In this document: positions 52,911 to 64,000 of the stretch, piece after piece
Position numbering within the stretch: the first letter of the stretch is position 1
How the letters are laid out: each line of letters begins with the position of its first letter
Assembly: GCA_037954325.1 (NCBI GenBank)
Contig: JBBMNZ010000030.1
Location: 3,805,001 to 3,869,000 of the forward strand
DNA: 64,000 nt
Origin: Fistularia commersonii
Lineage: Eukaryota; Chordata; Actinopteri; Syngnathiformes; Fistulariidae
Direction: 5' to 3'
Made by a program: the position numbers and the translations under genes
The notes under the pieces: model-generated
Told to the model about the DNA's origin: nothing
What the model saw: the letters and a program-made list of their open reading frames with translations, nothing else
Database searches by the model: none

Positions 52911-53914
52911 TCCCGCTACGGTGTGTTTTAATAATACAATCATCGCACAGCCTCGTGGTTTCTGACATTTAACCAGAAAGGACAACAGGCTAGGAGGAGA
53001 GGAGAGGAGAGAAAACATCCTGGGGGAAACATTCCCCTGTGGTTTAAGGGTTTCCATTTGGAGTGATTATTCCTGATGTGATGGCAGGTTTATTTTCATA
53101 CTAATTTCCAAGACTCACCCCGTGAATCACGGGGTTTCTGTCTGCGGACGAAAAGCGCGGGCGTCGCGCCCGCGGCTGCGACGGGAGGCCGGAAAACGGC
53201 GGCGGCACATCTGAGCGTCTTTTCAAATAGATCGATTCCATCATCGAGGGCGGAAACGTTATCGCCGCGTGGGGACGACGGGGAAAATACGAGATTTGAA
53301 TCTCCACGGGATAAAAGAGCGGGTTCTCGCTAATTGAAATTAAAAAAAAAAAAAAAGTCGGAGGAGAAACTCCGTTACATCGCGTCGTGGCATTTCCAGC
53401 TTTAAACGGCGTAATGACATAATTGAGTTGGCTAACCACCCCCCTCCCCCACCAACCCCCTCCCGGCGTAATAGTCGGTTATTACTGTCGATTAAAGTCA
53501 ACAACAATAAAGAAATAATTCGTTCGGGAGCAGAAACGCGGGACGAGTTTCCCCGCCCGTGGCCCCGTAATGCACCGCGACTCGGAGCGACGGAGCGTGA
53601 CTCCCTTTATGTTTGACGGGAGCGAATCTCGCCACCTACGCGGACCCGGGAAAAGTTCATCTCGGATCTGAGCGGATTCGCTTTGAGTCATTACGGGTTC
53701 GTTAACGGCGGCGGGAGGAGGACGAGCGACGGGGGGGGGGGGGCCACGTCGTAGAAATAAATTGCAACACTTAATCACACGATGGCCGGGTTCCTCCGAG
53801 CATCGCCCTGTTGATATCCAAACAGGAGCCGGGACCTCAGGGTGGAATTTTCCTCTCCCTGCTTTCAGCGTCCACTGACTCACAGCTCTGACACCGTGTC
53901 ACCGGGACCCAATT

Positions 53915-53918
<4 letters not shown>
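52905..53918. other. Unannotated; CpG-rich with two small hairpins and a G run
   Basis: 53117-53135 (ACCCCGTGA, A, TCACGGGGT) and 53157-53173 (GCGGGCG, TCG, CGCCCGC) are perfect small hairpins 21 bp apart. A 13-base G run lies at 53731-53743 and an A run at 53342-53355. CpG density is high through 53140-53740. No gene is recognised. Confidence 0.55.

Positions 53919-53960
<42 letters not shown>
53919..53960. repeat. (GT)n microsatellite
   Basis: About twenty-one GT units. Confidence 0.95.
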
Positions 53961-53961
<1 letters not shown>

Positions 53962-55129
53962 AAACAAACCGTGCACCTCCGAGTCGCTGCAGACTTTTTC
54001 GGTGGCAAAAATTAACGGCGCCGGCTTGAAAGAGAAATGAATTATTCAGCTGCTCGGGAGGCTCGGGGCCCATTTAGAGATTACTGATTTTTTTTTTTTT
54101 TTTTGCACAGAACAAAAATCACAGGATCTGAACTTATTGAACTTGTAAATAAATCCGGCGTTTGCAATTTTTACAGACGCGTCCGACGAATTCACTCCAG
54201 TCTTTCTGGTCAGCCGCTTATTCGAGACACCCGTGGCGGCCTGTCTGCCGTCGACGAAAAAATGAAATAGGGAACGTCCGGTCCGAGCGCCGCGTCCATT
54301 AGTCATCGGACGTCAAAACAAATGCCAAACGCGCCGCGTAATTCATGGCCCCCGCGGAGATGAGATGCGCCGCTCAAATCCAATCTGGCTGATAGTTTTC
54401 ACCAACTCTGTTGGTCGCGTTTGAAAGGTAAACGCCATATTAAACAAATGAAGACAGAAAAAAGGTTTAGCTCGTTCAAAAACGTCATCTCGCCGACGGC
54501 TCTGTTTTTTTCCTCTTGTAACGACGCTCGGTCATATCATTATTTAGACCTCAGTCTCGCTCCTTTTTCCAGGGGCGCCTCCGCTTTCTTCTCACCAATC
54601 CGGGAATAAACGCTGTATTTACGGCTTTTGTCCCATTTTAGAAAAATAGCAATTCGGTCATTTCCACATCCCCCCGGGGTGTGACGCGCAAGGGTCTCTG
54701 CAAAGACCCCAGTGATCTACCAGAGACGCAGGGCGTCCAAATCCAGCCTCGGGAATCCCTCCCTTCACGTTCATCGACACCTAGCTTTAGCCGAGACGCC
54801 TGCGAGAAGGCCTCCACTGCACGGAGGTGCAGCTTCTCCAGTCAAAGGAAAAGTCATATAAATAGTTTACAGTTTATTCTCACTCTTTCGCGGGAGCTCC
54901 ATTCCAAGATTCCCTCCCCGACGAAACGTGAATTTCCACGAAGCAGAGGCATGATCATTTTGATGGTATTTACAGGTATATCAACCCTCAACAAACCTCG
55001 CTAGACCCTTTACGAACCTCCCGGCAACTGTTATTGTTAAAGTTCAATCTTTTTACAGTCTTCTTGCTATGCCTGGGATCTACATATCAGACTTTTTGAT
55101 GGATGCTCGTAGGACGTGGGGTATCGCCA
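53961..55129. other. Unannotated, no gene seen
   Basis: T run at 54087-54104. The 107-codon frame at 54681-55004 lies in balanced DNA but matches no domain I recognise. Confidence 0.5.
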
Positions 55130-55605
55130 AAAAACGAAATACCCTTTCACAAACTAAATAACAAATAGTGGACAGTATTCACGCTTATGCTAAGTGGACC
55201 AGGACACTGAGTGCTGGGCACAACCTACAAGATCAGGTGCTTCTCTACGTGAACCAATCAACATGACGAACAGGAACGACATGTTCCGACATCAGCCAAT
55301 AGCGTGCCAAGTATGGATCTTCTTAGCCAATGTTATTCCGTACAATTTGTACAATGGTAGGAGCTCAAGTTTGTGATGGTGGTTATCTTTGTTTAGCAAA
55401 ACTGGAGGAAATCTTTTCTTTTATTTATTTTATAGAATGAATTTTAGTTTAATTTTACTATATTTTTTACAGTTTTTTTCTTGTGGTGATCTGTCAAATT
55501 CTTAAAAGTCAACGCGGCCCCCAAGTCCAAAAAGTTTACCCAGAATATGACTATTTCATCACGAAAAAATGTTCAAATCCGTGAAGTAGCGAGGGTCCGC
55601 TGTTT
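55130..55605 (+). mobile_element. Possible Tigger/pogo-type remnant
   Basis: The right part, AATCCGTGAAGTAGCGAGGG then TCCGCTGT (55577-55604), resembles the terminal sequence of Tigger-like elements in fish. The interior includes GTGAACCAATCAACATGACG and ATCAGCCAATAGCGTGCCAA. I cannot find a matching left end, so both boundaries and the class are tentative. Confidence 0.3.
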
Positions 55606-56541
55606 GTCCTGATTTGGCTGCAGTAGAAACCCTTATAACAAAGTTGTGTTTTTTTCCATCGAGATTTAACGCCGACCTTCAAGAACGTAATCTAAATGAT
55701 ATTTCATTGTGAGGGAGTTACAGTTGGCATCGTCATGACAACAGCACAGCCATTTAGAATGGAAAACCAGCTTTGTCTGGACGGCCGGTGCGGAGGATGC
55801 TGTTCTCCTGCATCCGAAGGCTCTCCGAAGTAACTGATGAGGAGACGCCGATTGTCGGATGGTCGATTGTCGGATCCGTGTGATTGACGGCCGGCGGGAC
55901 AAAAACTTCGGAGTGGCTCGGCAGTATCTGAGTCAGAGAGTCCCCGAAAGGCCGGGGCGGGGAGGGGAGGGGAGGCAAGGAAGACACTGATAACATGGAT
56001 CAATAAGGAAAAGGACTGGCGACTTGAGGCAGTTACAAAATGTGCCTGACTGAAAATACTGGAAACACAAAAAGCAAAGAGGTCATTGTAAATGACTAAA
56101 TTTAACATTTTATCGGCCGAGGCTGAACCCCGCCTCCATTAAATGACCGAAGAAATTGTAAATTCCATGTTTTTCATCATTTTTTTTTTAAATGTATTTA
56201 TTTCCGTAACGCCAGCGCTCCCGTGTTGTTATTTTCTAGTGAGCCGCGTCTCAAAAAACAAAACAAACAAAAACAAAAACCGCCTCATCGGTTTATTTCG
56301 CACAAAAAAAAAAAAACAAAAAAAAAAAACGCCTTCGCTCGTCACGCTAAAACCGTTTATCATCTCCGACAAAAATGGTTGTTAGAACAACAAACCTTCA
56401 TTGTCCGCAGCTCGGAGGGGCTGATGACTTTGCCATGTGTGCAGCGCATGTCTGCGTTCTACATGAGTAATATTGTAGTATAGATGAATTATTGGCGCTC
56501 ATCCATGACTACACTCTGCTGTGCCATGAGAGCCTTAAATG

Positions 56542-56543
<2 letters not shown>
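55606..56543. other. Unannotated, no gene seen
   Basis: A small direct repeat GATTGTCGGAT occurs at about 55850 and 55865. A-rich CAAAA repeats lie at 56255-56280 and 56304-56329. Confidence 0.5.

Positions 56544-56577
<34 letters not shown>
56544..56577. repeat. (GT)n microsatellite
   Basis: About seventeen GT units; a G run follows at 56673-56684. Confidence 0.95.
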
Positions 56578-56578
<1 letters not shown>

Positions 56579-59224
56579 AAACCCGTAGCCTTTATGTACT
56601 GGCTGGTGGACAAAAACAACAACCCCGAAGGTACAGGAGACAAATCTAATCACACAAAACAGGGGGTTTGGCGGGGGGGGGGGGATAATCAAATACACAG
56701 TTACACACACTCAGACGCATATTCAGAAAACACAGGCCCTCTTTCTCTTTCCCCGGCATTTTACGCGTACATGCGTACTCACAGACCTGGACGTACGACA
56801 ACTGTGGAAAGTCTGGCTACTTTTTAAAGAAAGTGTCAGTTCAGTGGACTGTTACCGCAGTTCAGCGGCATTTGGCGGCGGCTCCTGTCCCTTTTCCCCG
56901 AGAAACGCACCAAGATAAATAAATACGCCTATGTGTAGGCCTATTCTGTTTTTTTTTTTTTTTTTTTCTTGCACAGGGTCAGACCTTCGCATCTCGGGGA
57001 CCGACGGGGGGGGCCTCGAAATGGGACGGACGGTGGAAACGCGGCGGGGAGCAGGTTTACCCGAAAGATAATCGCACGGGCCTGAAAAATAAAAACACCT
57101 TTTGATGAAGGCTGGGGGAGACAAAGCAGTTAGCGGAGAGAAAGCAATGGAAGGAAATATGAACTGACATGCGTAAACAGCTAAAGGGATAATGATTTCG
57201 GAGGAGGGGGTCGGAGGGAGCGGAAAGGGCAAGGTGGCGAACTCATGTCGAGATGATGGCGATGATGCTCTGATAGAAGTCAGAGGAAGGTGGAAAGCTG
57301 GGGTGCGAGCGAGCGAGCGGGGAGGGAGCGGGGATCATAGTTTCCATTTTCCTTTGCGTCACTTGCAAATAGCCTATTCATTACAGCATCAAAGCTAATA
57401 CCACCGTAATGACCACTTCGGAGAAACGCGGGGGTTACAAACATACACGGAGCCGAGGAGGACACCTTCGCTACGGGGACAAAATCGCAGCGTTGGACAA
57501 GCGTGGGTTGCAAATAACCGTTTTTGTGCATTATTCAATATTCACCTCCATGCACGCGCGTTAATGGCTGCAGAGCTGGGAGAAGCCGCTCCCGTGATTA
57601 TCGCATCTCCTCAAAATAACACATTCACGATTTGTCTTTTCGAATTATCGCCCCGACACCCGAGGCTTTAATCAAGAACATTTTATAACTCATCGTCCCG
57701 AGCAAGACGGATCGATCGTCCGGCTTGTTTTTTGTTTTTTTTTCCCCGTTTCTTCTTCAGTTGGGGTTGAGTTTTTAACGGAACCAAAGAGAGCTGCTTA
57801 AAAAAAAAAATGAAAAAAAAAAACAAAAAAAAAAAAAACAACAACAACGAGATTTTAATAGGAAGCGACGGCGACACGGATTTGGATTTCGCTCGTTCTC
57901 ATGAAGACCAAAGCGTCGGGCCGTTTTGTTCGATTTCCAGGAGGAGGGACGGAAAGAGGCTGCAGAGAGAGGGCGCCGTCTCCCTGCGGGGAGAATCCTC
58001 CGACGCCGTTCCTGCCTCCTCCTGTGGTTTTCCTGCAGAAGGGAAAACGCAGGAGGAGATCGAGTTGAATCTCAGGCTTGGGCTGACGGTGACGAGGACG
58101 ATTTATTTAATCTTAATACCCCGGAGGAATTCGTCGTATCTGAATTGTGACAAGGCCGCGGTGAAAATTGATTATTTGATATTCCCGATGATGTTATTGA
58201 TTACCGGGGCTGAATGAATTATGTTCGTGCACTTTGATTAATGAACTGACCGCGAGCAACTGGCGTCCGCGAGAAACATATCGCCTCCGATAACCGGAAT
58301 TAAAACACACTCCAATTTATTTGGCCATAAATATGCATCAATATATTCTTTATGTAGAAATACCGATGTGATGTGAATTTACAAATACCTTTAAGATACA
58401 TTTTGATCCTGGAATACTATTGGATGAGAACGCTCGGTTCACGTTTTCATTTATTGTGCAGGCACGTCAATAGAATAATCGCAAACTACATAAAAAAAAC
58501 ACAAAATATCATAGTTTGGTTAAAAGAATATTGATGACCTGCTCAAACTGTGACCCCTGGTACATTTTAATACAAATTCTTCCATTCATCATGAGCTCTT
58601 TTCACTCCAAAATCATCTTTTATTTCAAACGCCATCTTTTTCTGCATGGAGGCGGGGTTTAACACACCTGTCAATCATTTCCACTCACAATTCACACTTC
58701 AAGACAATTTAGCCATCGGTTTATCCGGAGGGAGTAAAATAAGCCGTCGACGGTATGTATTGTTGGAATGATGTTGCCGAAATACGCTGGCGCAAAATTT
58801 CGAGACAATAAAATATGAATATGAGGCAAAGCTGTAAATGTATTCAAGTGGAATTTACATTATTTGTCTCTGCATCTGAGAGGAGAGGAACTCCGAAGCG
58901 ATGTCTTGTTAAAATACTGATGTGAAGGAGCTCGAAACTTTACTTCGGCGCAGCGCCTGAGAAAATGCACCCAAAGACTTTCCATCACTAGTAAAAAGTT
59001 ATTATGTTGATATTACGCCAAAATGGCAGACGGCTGTGGACGTTTTATTTCTTTGGTTCTGTCGGGTGACTGCTCACACGTAGCCGTCGTCCTCCAGGCT
59101 CCCCTTAAAAAGTCTTTATAGAAACGGTGAACCTGAAAGTCTGCGCGCTCAGGAGCCAGCGGGGGGGCAATGCGGCGTCCAGATCCCGAGCCTGGCCAGC
59201 TCTAATGGGATGACCTATTGCAGC
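56578..59224. other. Unannotated; repeat-poor stretch with homeobox-like motifs
   Basis: About 2.6 kb with few arrays (T run 56949-56967, A runs 57800-57838). The 135-codon frame at 57810-58217 starts inside an A run. The part at 58140-58360 contains TTGATTAATGAA, GGAATTAAAAC and AAATATGCATCAATAT and is free of recognised repeats. It is a candidate non-coding conserved element only. Confidence 0.45.
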
Positions 59225-59272
59225 AATGCTAATGCTAATGCTAATGCTAATTCTAATGCTAATTCTAATGCT
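59225..59272 (+). repeat. Hexanucleotide repeat (AATGCT)8
   Basis: Eight units; units 5 and 7 are AATTCT, giving an alternating higher-order pattern at the right side. Confidence 0.95.
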
Positions 59273-60590
59273 CACATCCATCGCTGCAGAACACAGACCT
59301 CAAAAAGAAATAGCAAAAATTCAGGAAAAGTCTGAAAGGATGTTTTTTTGGGGGGGAGGGGGGGGGTGAGCTACAATGAGAAGTGATTTTAAATAATTTT
59401 GGTTCAAAGAAAAGGGATAAATTCTCATCTCTGAAATGTTTCGTATAAATAATGTAAGAAAAAGTTGTGCAGTCGAGAACCATTTACAAGAGGGCTGTGA
59501 AAAGGGACGACACAAATCAAACTGTTTATTTCCCCTCGCAAAAATGTACTTTATTTACTTTCAAAATTTCCAGCACTTATTCCAATCCTTTTGAAAGTAT
59601 TTCTTTTTTTCAATAATATTCCCGAGCGAGAGGTCAGACTTCGGCGGTGACTCAGCGTCGAGAGCTTGTACCGTCGTGATAAACAATCCGAATTACATTC
59701 CCCCTGCTAAAAAAACTTGAACATTGATTGGATTACCTTGAAAATTTGTTATTTAGTCATTGTCTCTGTCGCTCATCCTGCAGACGGGGTTGCGCTGGGG
59801 TTCATAGCTGTAGTTTTGCAGTATTGCTTCAACTGACATGTGATTTTTTTTGTCCAATCGGAGTCACTCTGGTTTCTGGTTCCATTTCTTTCACCTTTGA
59901 GCAGATACTCCAATATAGCGCTTTTCTGCTCATATTTTTCAATATAGTTCTCCACCTCAGTTCTTTGTCCTTCTTCTCCTTTCTTTATCCTTTGTAAATG
60001 TTCCTTGAAAATCTACTTCCTCACCGAATACTTGGCAAGTAGTTGTACGGTTGTGCCTCAAGATGGATGAGTGTGAGAGAAAGTAGAGGGGGGAGGAAAA
60101 AAAAAAAAAAAAGTCTGGACCTGAATAGAGCAGGAAGGAAACACCAATATCAGTTGATTATTTCTTTCGTGGACTTGTTTCCCCTCGACGATCCGATCCG
60201 CGGTAGATAACAATTATTGATTAGTCGGGTAATTTCGGAAACCTTTGCATCGCTTCATCTCGGTCACGGCGCAGGTTCGCTGAAAATGAAGGCTTCGCCG
60301 GTAAAGACGGCCTCTCAAACTCAAAAGACCCTTCCACGTTCTCAAAAAAATAGATCCTGGATCCACGGTTTGGATCGGGGGCCCCTTCGAGAGCCGGGCT
60401 CCTCCTGGCTTGTCATCCGCCGTATTTATGGGCCGGAGCTCCACCCAAGATTTGGGCTCTTGTTGAATGATATTTCAAACCCTGTTCACAACAGTGATAT
60501 TTCAAGTTATAAATGAAAAAGCACAACTACAGAACCAACACCAGGGCCAAAGAGTGTGGGAAGAGACTTTTACAAGTACTGGTCAGCTAG
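59273..60590. other. Unannotated, no gene seen
   Basis: G run at 59349-59366 (interrupted) and A run at 60099-60113. The 99-codon frame at 60217-60516 shows no recognised domain. Confidence 0.5.
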
Positions 60591-60754
60591 CGATCAGAAT
60601 CAGAAAAAACGTTTTCTTGTCCGGGGCAAATTGGAGGCCACATGGGGTAGCAGCATCAAATAAATAATAATAATAAATAAAATAATGATAATTATAATAA
60701 TAATAATAATAATAATAATAAAATGAAAAATAAAGAAATAAAAATTACAAAAAT

Positions 60755-60801
<47 letters not shown>

Positions 60802-60860
60802 TAGAGATATGTAGAACAAAATTACTGTACAAAATTGTGCAAATTGTAAGTAAGCTCGGT
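60591..60860 (-). mobile_element. LINE 3-prime tail with AAT and TA arrays
   Basis: CGATCAGAATCAGAAAAAAC at 60591 is the reverse complement of the LINE tail at 45765. It is followed by (AAT)n at 60661-60721, A-rich DNA, (TA)n at about 60761-60795 and ACAAAATTGTGCAAATTGTA (60829-60848). Arrays of this kind commonly grow inside such tails. Confidence 0.6.
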
Positions 60861-61308
60861 TCTGACCGGCATTACACTTGGCGCTCGGGGGGCGGATAAA
60901 GCCGGGAGGGGTTTGCAGGGTTGCTGAGAATTGCGGAATTGGACGTCTCTGAGGACAAAGGATGACCTTCTCCTTTGGGTTTAGCAGACTCAACTCAAAA
61001 CCGAGGGCGAGTGACTATGCTTTTATCCCAGATGGACTCTTGGACCAACGCATAGTGGAAAATGCAAAAGTTACAGGGACTTTTGTGGATCAGAATCCAA
61101 CCAGGATTATGAGAATAATTTCATTCTCAAAGATGGGGAAAAATGTGCTCCGGAGGTTACACCACCATAACCCGCCGTATCATAAGGCAAGATGCTGATG
61201 TTAATCCACCATATTTCATATTTAGTGCACTGCCTTGGTGCTAAAGAGATGATGTCTCCTCATACATGGATGTTTGCATGCCTGGTCGCATTGTAAAGCT
61301 GTATAAAT
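60861..61308. other. Unannotated, no gene seen
   Basis: No recognised repeat or coding sequence; the 78-codon frame at 60962-61198 is unsupported. Confidence 0.5.
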
Positions 61309-61330
61309 ACACACACACACACACACACAC
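61309..61330. repeat. (AC)n microsatellite
   Basis: About eleven AC units. Confidence 0.93.
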
Positions 61331-62067
61331 TCTCAGCGCGAGTCAGATGGAGACAGCGTTGCTATGTCACACATGGGCTCGATTGATGGGGAAGCAGCGT
61401 CTGCACCGAGGAGCCGGTTGATTAAACAGCGTTTAATGTCCGATGTGATTTATTGTGACATTTCCTTTTATACGTACGGCCCATCTGGGTAAAGCCTTGA
61501 TAATTTAAGGTTGGCACTGCAGGTGTGAAAGGGGCTTCTAGTTAAAAGAATCGCTTAAAGCGTCCAAGATGTCTGCCTTGAGTTTTAATAACCGACCTAT
61601 GATAGATCGGAGAATTTATCCTCGCCGAATGTCACCTGCGAAATGACCCGACCTTCCAGTCGCGGCGTAAAGGTATTTACAGGAAGTCACGGAATAAATC
61701 ATGATAGAGAGACCAAAACTTTTTAAAAACTGAGTCATTGCACCTCATCTGTGGTTATATTTGTATGTTTGCTGTATCCAAAGAGAGAGGCGTCCACCAT
61801 TGTTATTTCTTTTATGAATATCAAAGCGATTATAGCATCATTTTAGCTAATAGCATGTAAATGCTAGCTATTATTTGTGCTTCTCAACAAAGAGAATTTT
61901 ATATTCTGGAAATCATTTTAAAATAGTGTGGTTTGGACCTGCTCCGCACAGAAAGAGTTATCCGACAGCTCTGGAAATAAAATGGAAATAAAATAAAGTT
62001 TTGGTCAAGTGTGGTAACGTGGTATTAGCTCCCAAACGTGCATGTCCTGTCAGTGTTCCTGGCATAA
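61331..62067. other. Unannotated, no gene seen
   Basis: AT-leaning DNA with no repeat partner recognised. Confidence 0.5.
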
Positions 62068-62400
62068 GATAAACTTCGCCATAGGGGAAGTTCTTCCGTC
62101 ACAGCAGCGTAACTGTTATAGTATCAATAAAAATGAATTTAAATATAAATAGAGAGACAATTAGAAGATAGCAAAAGACATCTTCAAATGAACAGCTGAG
62201 AGAACAACAACAACATCAAGGATGAATTGGGAAAAAAAAAAAAAAGAAACCGTATGGGTGAAAATACACAACGAAAACGACGACAACAAGGATGGGAACA
62301 TAAAAAAAATAGACAAAAATGGTCAGGATGTGAATGGGCTGAGAGCAATAAGGATACAATAGAGAGTCGGGCATACGTGTTGTCGCATTTTTATGTTGGG
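62068..62400 (-). mobile_element. LINE 3-prime region related to family B
   Basis: ATAAGATAAACTTCGCCATA then GGGGAAGTTC, GTCACAGCAGCGTAACTGTT, AAATATAAATAGAGAGACA and AACAACAACAACATCAAGGA follow the order seen at 16836-17000. Orientation is set by AATAAAGT-type LINE ends reading on the minus strand. It extends the family seen at 16430 but not the LINE-interrupted part of copy 1. Confidence 0.65.
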
Positions 62401-62471
62401 TTTGAATTTTGACCTTCTTCTTGTTACCTCAAGCCGTGCAATTGATGTGCCGTCACCGACGCCCCGCTAAG

Positions 62472-62520
62472 CCCCGTGCACCCCGTGCACCCCGTGCACC
62501 CCGTGCACCCCGTGCACCCC
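62472..62520 (+). repeat. 9-bp minisatellite (CCCCGTGCA)5
   Basis: Five exact units (62472-62516) plus a partial CCCC. On the minus strand they read as repeated Gly-Ala-Arg in the 96-codon frame at 62453-62743, which also crosses a CA array; I do not regard it as a gene. Confidence 0.95.
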
Positions 62521-62705
62521 ACGCGCCCTGAGCTCGGACCTGCGCTCCCGCGTAGCTCGAGATTAATGACAGCGCCTTCCCACGGCCGTGGGGTCGGGAA
62601 TACGGCGAGCCGTTTGAAGCACCTCCAAGCATCTTGATCTTTGTTCCATTAATCTTGCATTGTTTTCTCACATGAACACACGGAGAAAGACATAATCGTC
62701 CTGTC

Positions 62706-62706
<1 letters not shown>

Positions 62707-62736
<30 letters not shown>
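62707..62736. repeat. (CA)n microsatellite
   Basis: About fifteen CA units; an A run follows at 62790-62806. Confidence 0.95.
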
Positions 62737-62739
<3 letters not shown>

Positions 62740-62999
62740 GCATTTAACCACTGCAGCACGAAGAAAGTACAGCCTAACAAACAAAAGGAAAAAAAAAAAA
62801 AAAAAACAACAACTCCAGTCCATTTAAACCTAAATTAAACATTCTATCATGCTTTAAGCAAATATGTTCAGAAATATTTTCCCTTTCTGAAACGTTGCAA
62901 CGATTATCGGATTATCGTTCCATGTTTTGTTTTGGTGGATCTGGACTGGAGATTTAAAATTCCAAACAGATCGGATAAAAGGATGCTTTGAAGTTGGAT

Positions 63000-63135
63000 G
63001 AATGTTTCACTTTGTTTCTCCTTTACTCCGTCTTTCCCTCACGAGTTTCTTCCCCCTTTTCTCTCTTTTTTTTTTTTTTGTTTTGCTTCATATCAGCCCT
63101 CATGCTGGTCTCAGCGTTTTTTTTTTTTTTAGTTG
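63000..63135 (+). repeat. Pyrimidine-rich tract with T runs
   Basis: C/T-rich with T runs at 63067-63079 and 63118-63130. Confidence 0.7.
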
Positions 63136-63833
63136 GGCAGCATTTGGTCCAGATACTGTATCTTTCCAAATGGGTGTGGGGTGTTCTTGCACAGAACTGG
63201 CAACCTCAGATGGGAAAAGAGATCCCATCAGATCCTCAGTCTCTTGTTTTGCACGTTTTCTGTCAGTTTTTAAAACGACGAGACCGAAAAAAAACCCGTC
63301 CGATTTGGTGATTTTTAATCTTTGGAAGCAACACGTTCCCTTTTTTTTTTTTTCTTTTTCTTCCTCCAGTGATTTTCCCAGCAGATTTCACCGTGGGCGT
63401 GCCTGAATGGCAACAAATTCTAGCATCCTCGCGATGATTACGTTCAATTAAAAAAAGGATTTTGGAAACGAAGATCACCAGAAAGATATCGTCAGAAAAC
63501 AAGTCATGCGGACTTCTTTTGTTCCCTTCGCTCCTCCGTCGCCATACCACCTGATTTTCTCGCGCATGTGTTGCGGTACTGACGCTAATTGACCGTTCTT
63601 CAAACATCCCATAACCTAAATCTTGTCTCTAAGACGACATAATTGAATTCCACAGTTAGATTACTTAACAAAATGCCGCCTGGAATGAAGTATACATGCA
63701 AACGTAAACATCGCCCATGCAAGCGCTCACATCTGCTTAGTCACTTTTCCAGTTGGCATGTTTCTCCAGATGAAGTAAATAATAAGGAACACCAACGTAG
63801 AAACAAAGTAACGTTCGTGCACGTGTGTTTATA
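63136..63833. other. Unannotated, no gene seen
   Basis: A T run at 63341-63353. The 107- and 134-codon frames starting at 62988 and 63002 begin in the pyrimidine tract and are unsupported. Confidence 0.5.
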
Positions 63834-64000
63834 TGTGTGTGTGTGTGTGGGTGTACCAGCTAGCGTTGATTGTTTCTGCAGTTAATGATGGAACTATTAA
63901 ATTAATTAAAAGACACATTCGGCAGTCATGCTTTGCTGAGACGGATGCAAACATATGAAGTGCATGCTACTACAAAATGCACACACACACACACACGCAC
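63834..64000. repeat. Short GT array and terminal CA array
   Basis: GT at 63834-63849 and CA from 63979 to the window edge. The second array may continue beyond the window. Confidence 0.85.

Noticed and set aside
54681..55004. 107-codon frame on the + strand
   Set aside because: No recognisable domain, and a frame of this length is expected by chance in GC-balanced DNA.
1..64000. Search for a coordinated or novel multi-gene system
   Set aside because: No gene series, operon spacing, ribosome binding sites or paired coding modules are present; the content is explained by transposon debris and simple repeats.

Overview
The window reads as non-coding nuclear DNA from a ray-finned (teleost) fish. 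The basis is very many long CA/GT arrays, several copies of tRNA-derived SINEs and LINE 3-prime tails of the kinds widespread in teleosts, and degraded DNA transposons of the hAT, pogo and piggyBac-like types. CpG is not strongly depleted. I found no convincing protein-coding gene, no exon series, no genuine tRNA, rRNA or snRNA gene, no CRISPR array and no bacterial-style operon. Almost all long open frames come from low-complexity DNA: GT arrays read as Cys-Val, CA arrays as His-Thr, and pyrimidine tracts as Ser/Phe/Leu/Pro. The most likely setting is a large intron or an intergenic stretch.

Layout. 0-6 kb: a 50-bp hairpin (94-143), pyrimidine tracts, a microsatellite-linked 145-bp tandem duplication (1786-2036) and an 84-bp piggyBac-like MITE between TTAA sites (3178-3261). 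6.8-8.6 kb: a dispersed repeat (family B) split by a dead LINE reverse-transcriptase fragment with a 16-bp target duplication, then a second dispersed repeat (family A) and a SINE. 10-14 kb: pyrimidine tract and a dense cluster of CA and GT arrays. 14.5-17.2 kb: LINE tail, SINE, and a second family B copy that lacks the LINE insertion but carries a 240-bp MITE. 24-28.6 kb: two SINE copies, a T-rich minisatellite, a nested family A/SINE block and a pogo-type transposon remnant. 29.6-34 kb: low-complexity DNA. 34.3-38.4 kb: nested family A, SINE and hAT fragments. 40.1-41.4 kb: a 996-bp internally deleted pogo-type transposon with both ends, followed by a candidate solo LTR. 45-52 kb: LINE tail, AAT/ATT hairpin, SINE, a complete non-autonomous hAT element with an 8-bp target duplication, and a degenerate AT-rich tandem array. 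52-64 kb: low-complexity DNA with scattered LINE tails and short minisatellites.

The features do not form a pathway; they record transposition, nesting and slippage. The most informative evidence is internal: two family B copies serve as each other's empty site, three hAT fragments overlap one another, and two pogo remnants share the same DNA-binding domain. I see no evidence for a new biological system here. Transposon names rest on remembered family hallmarks and need a library search to confirm.
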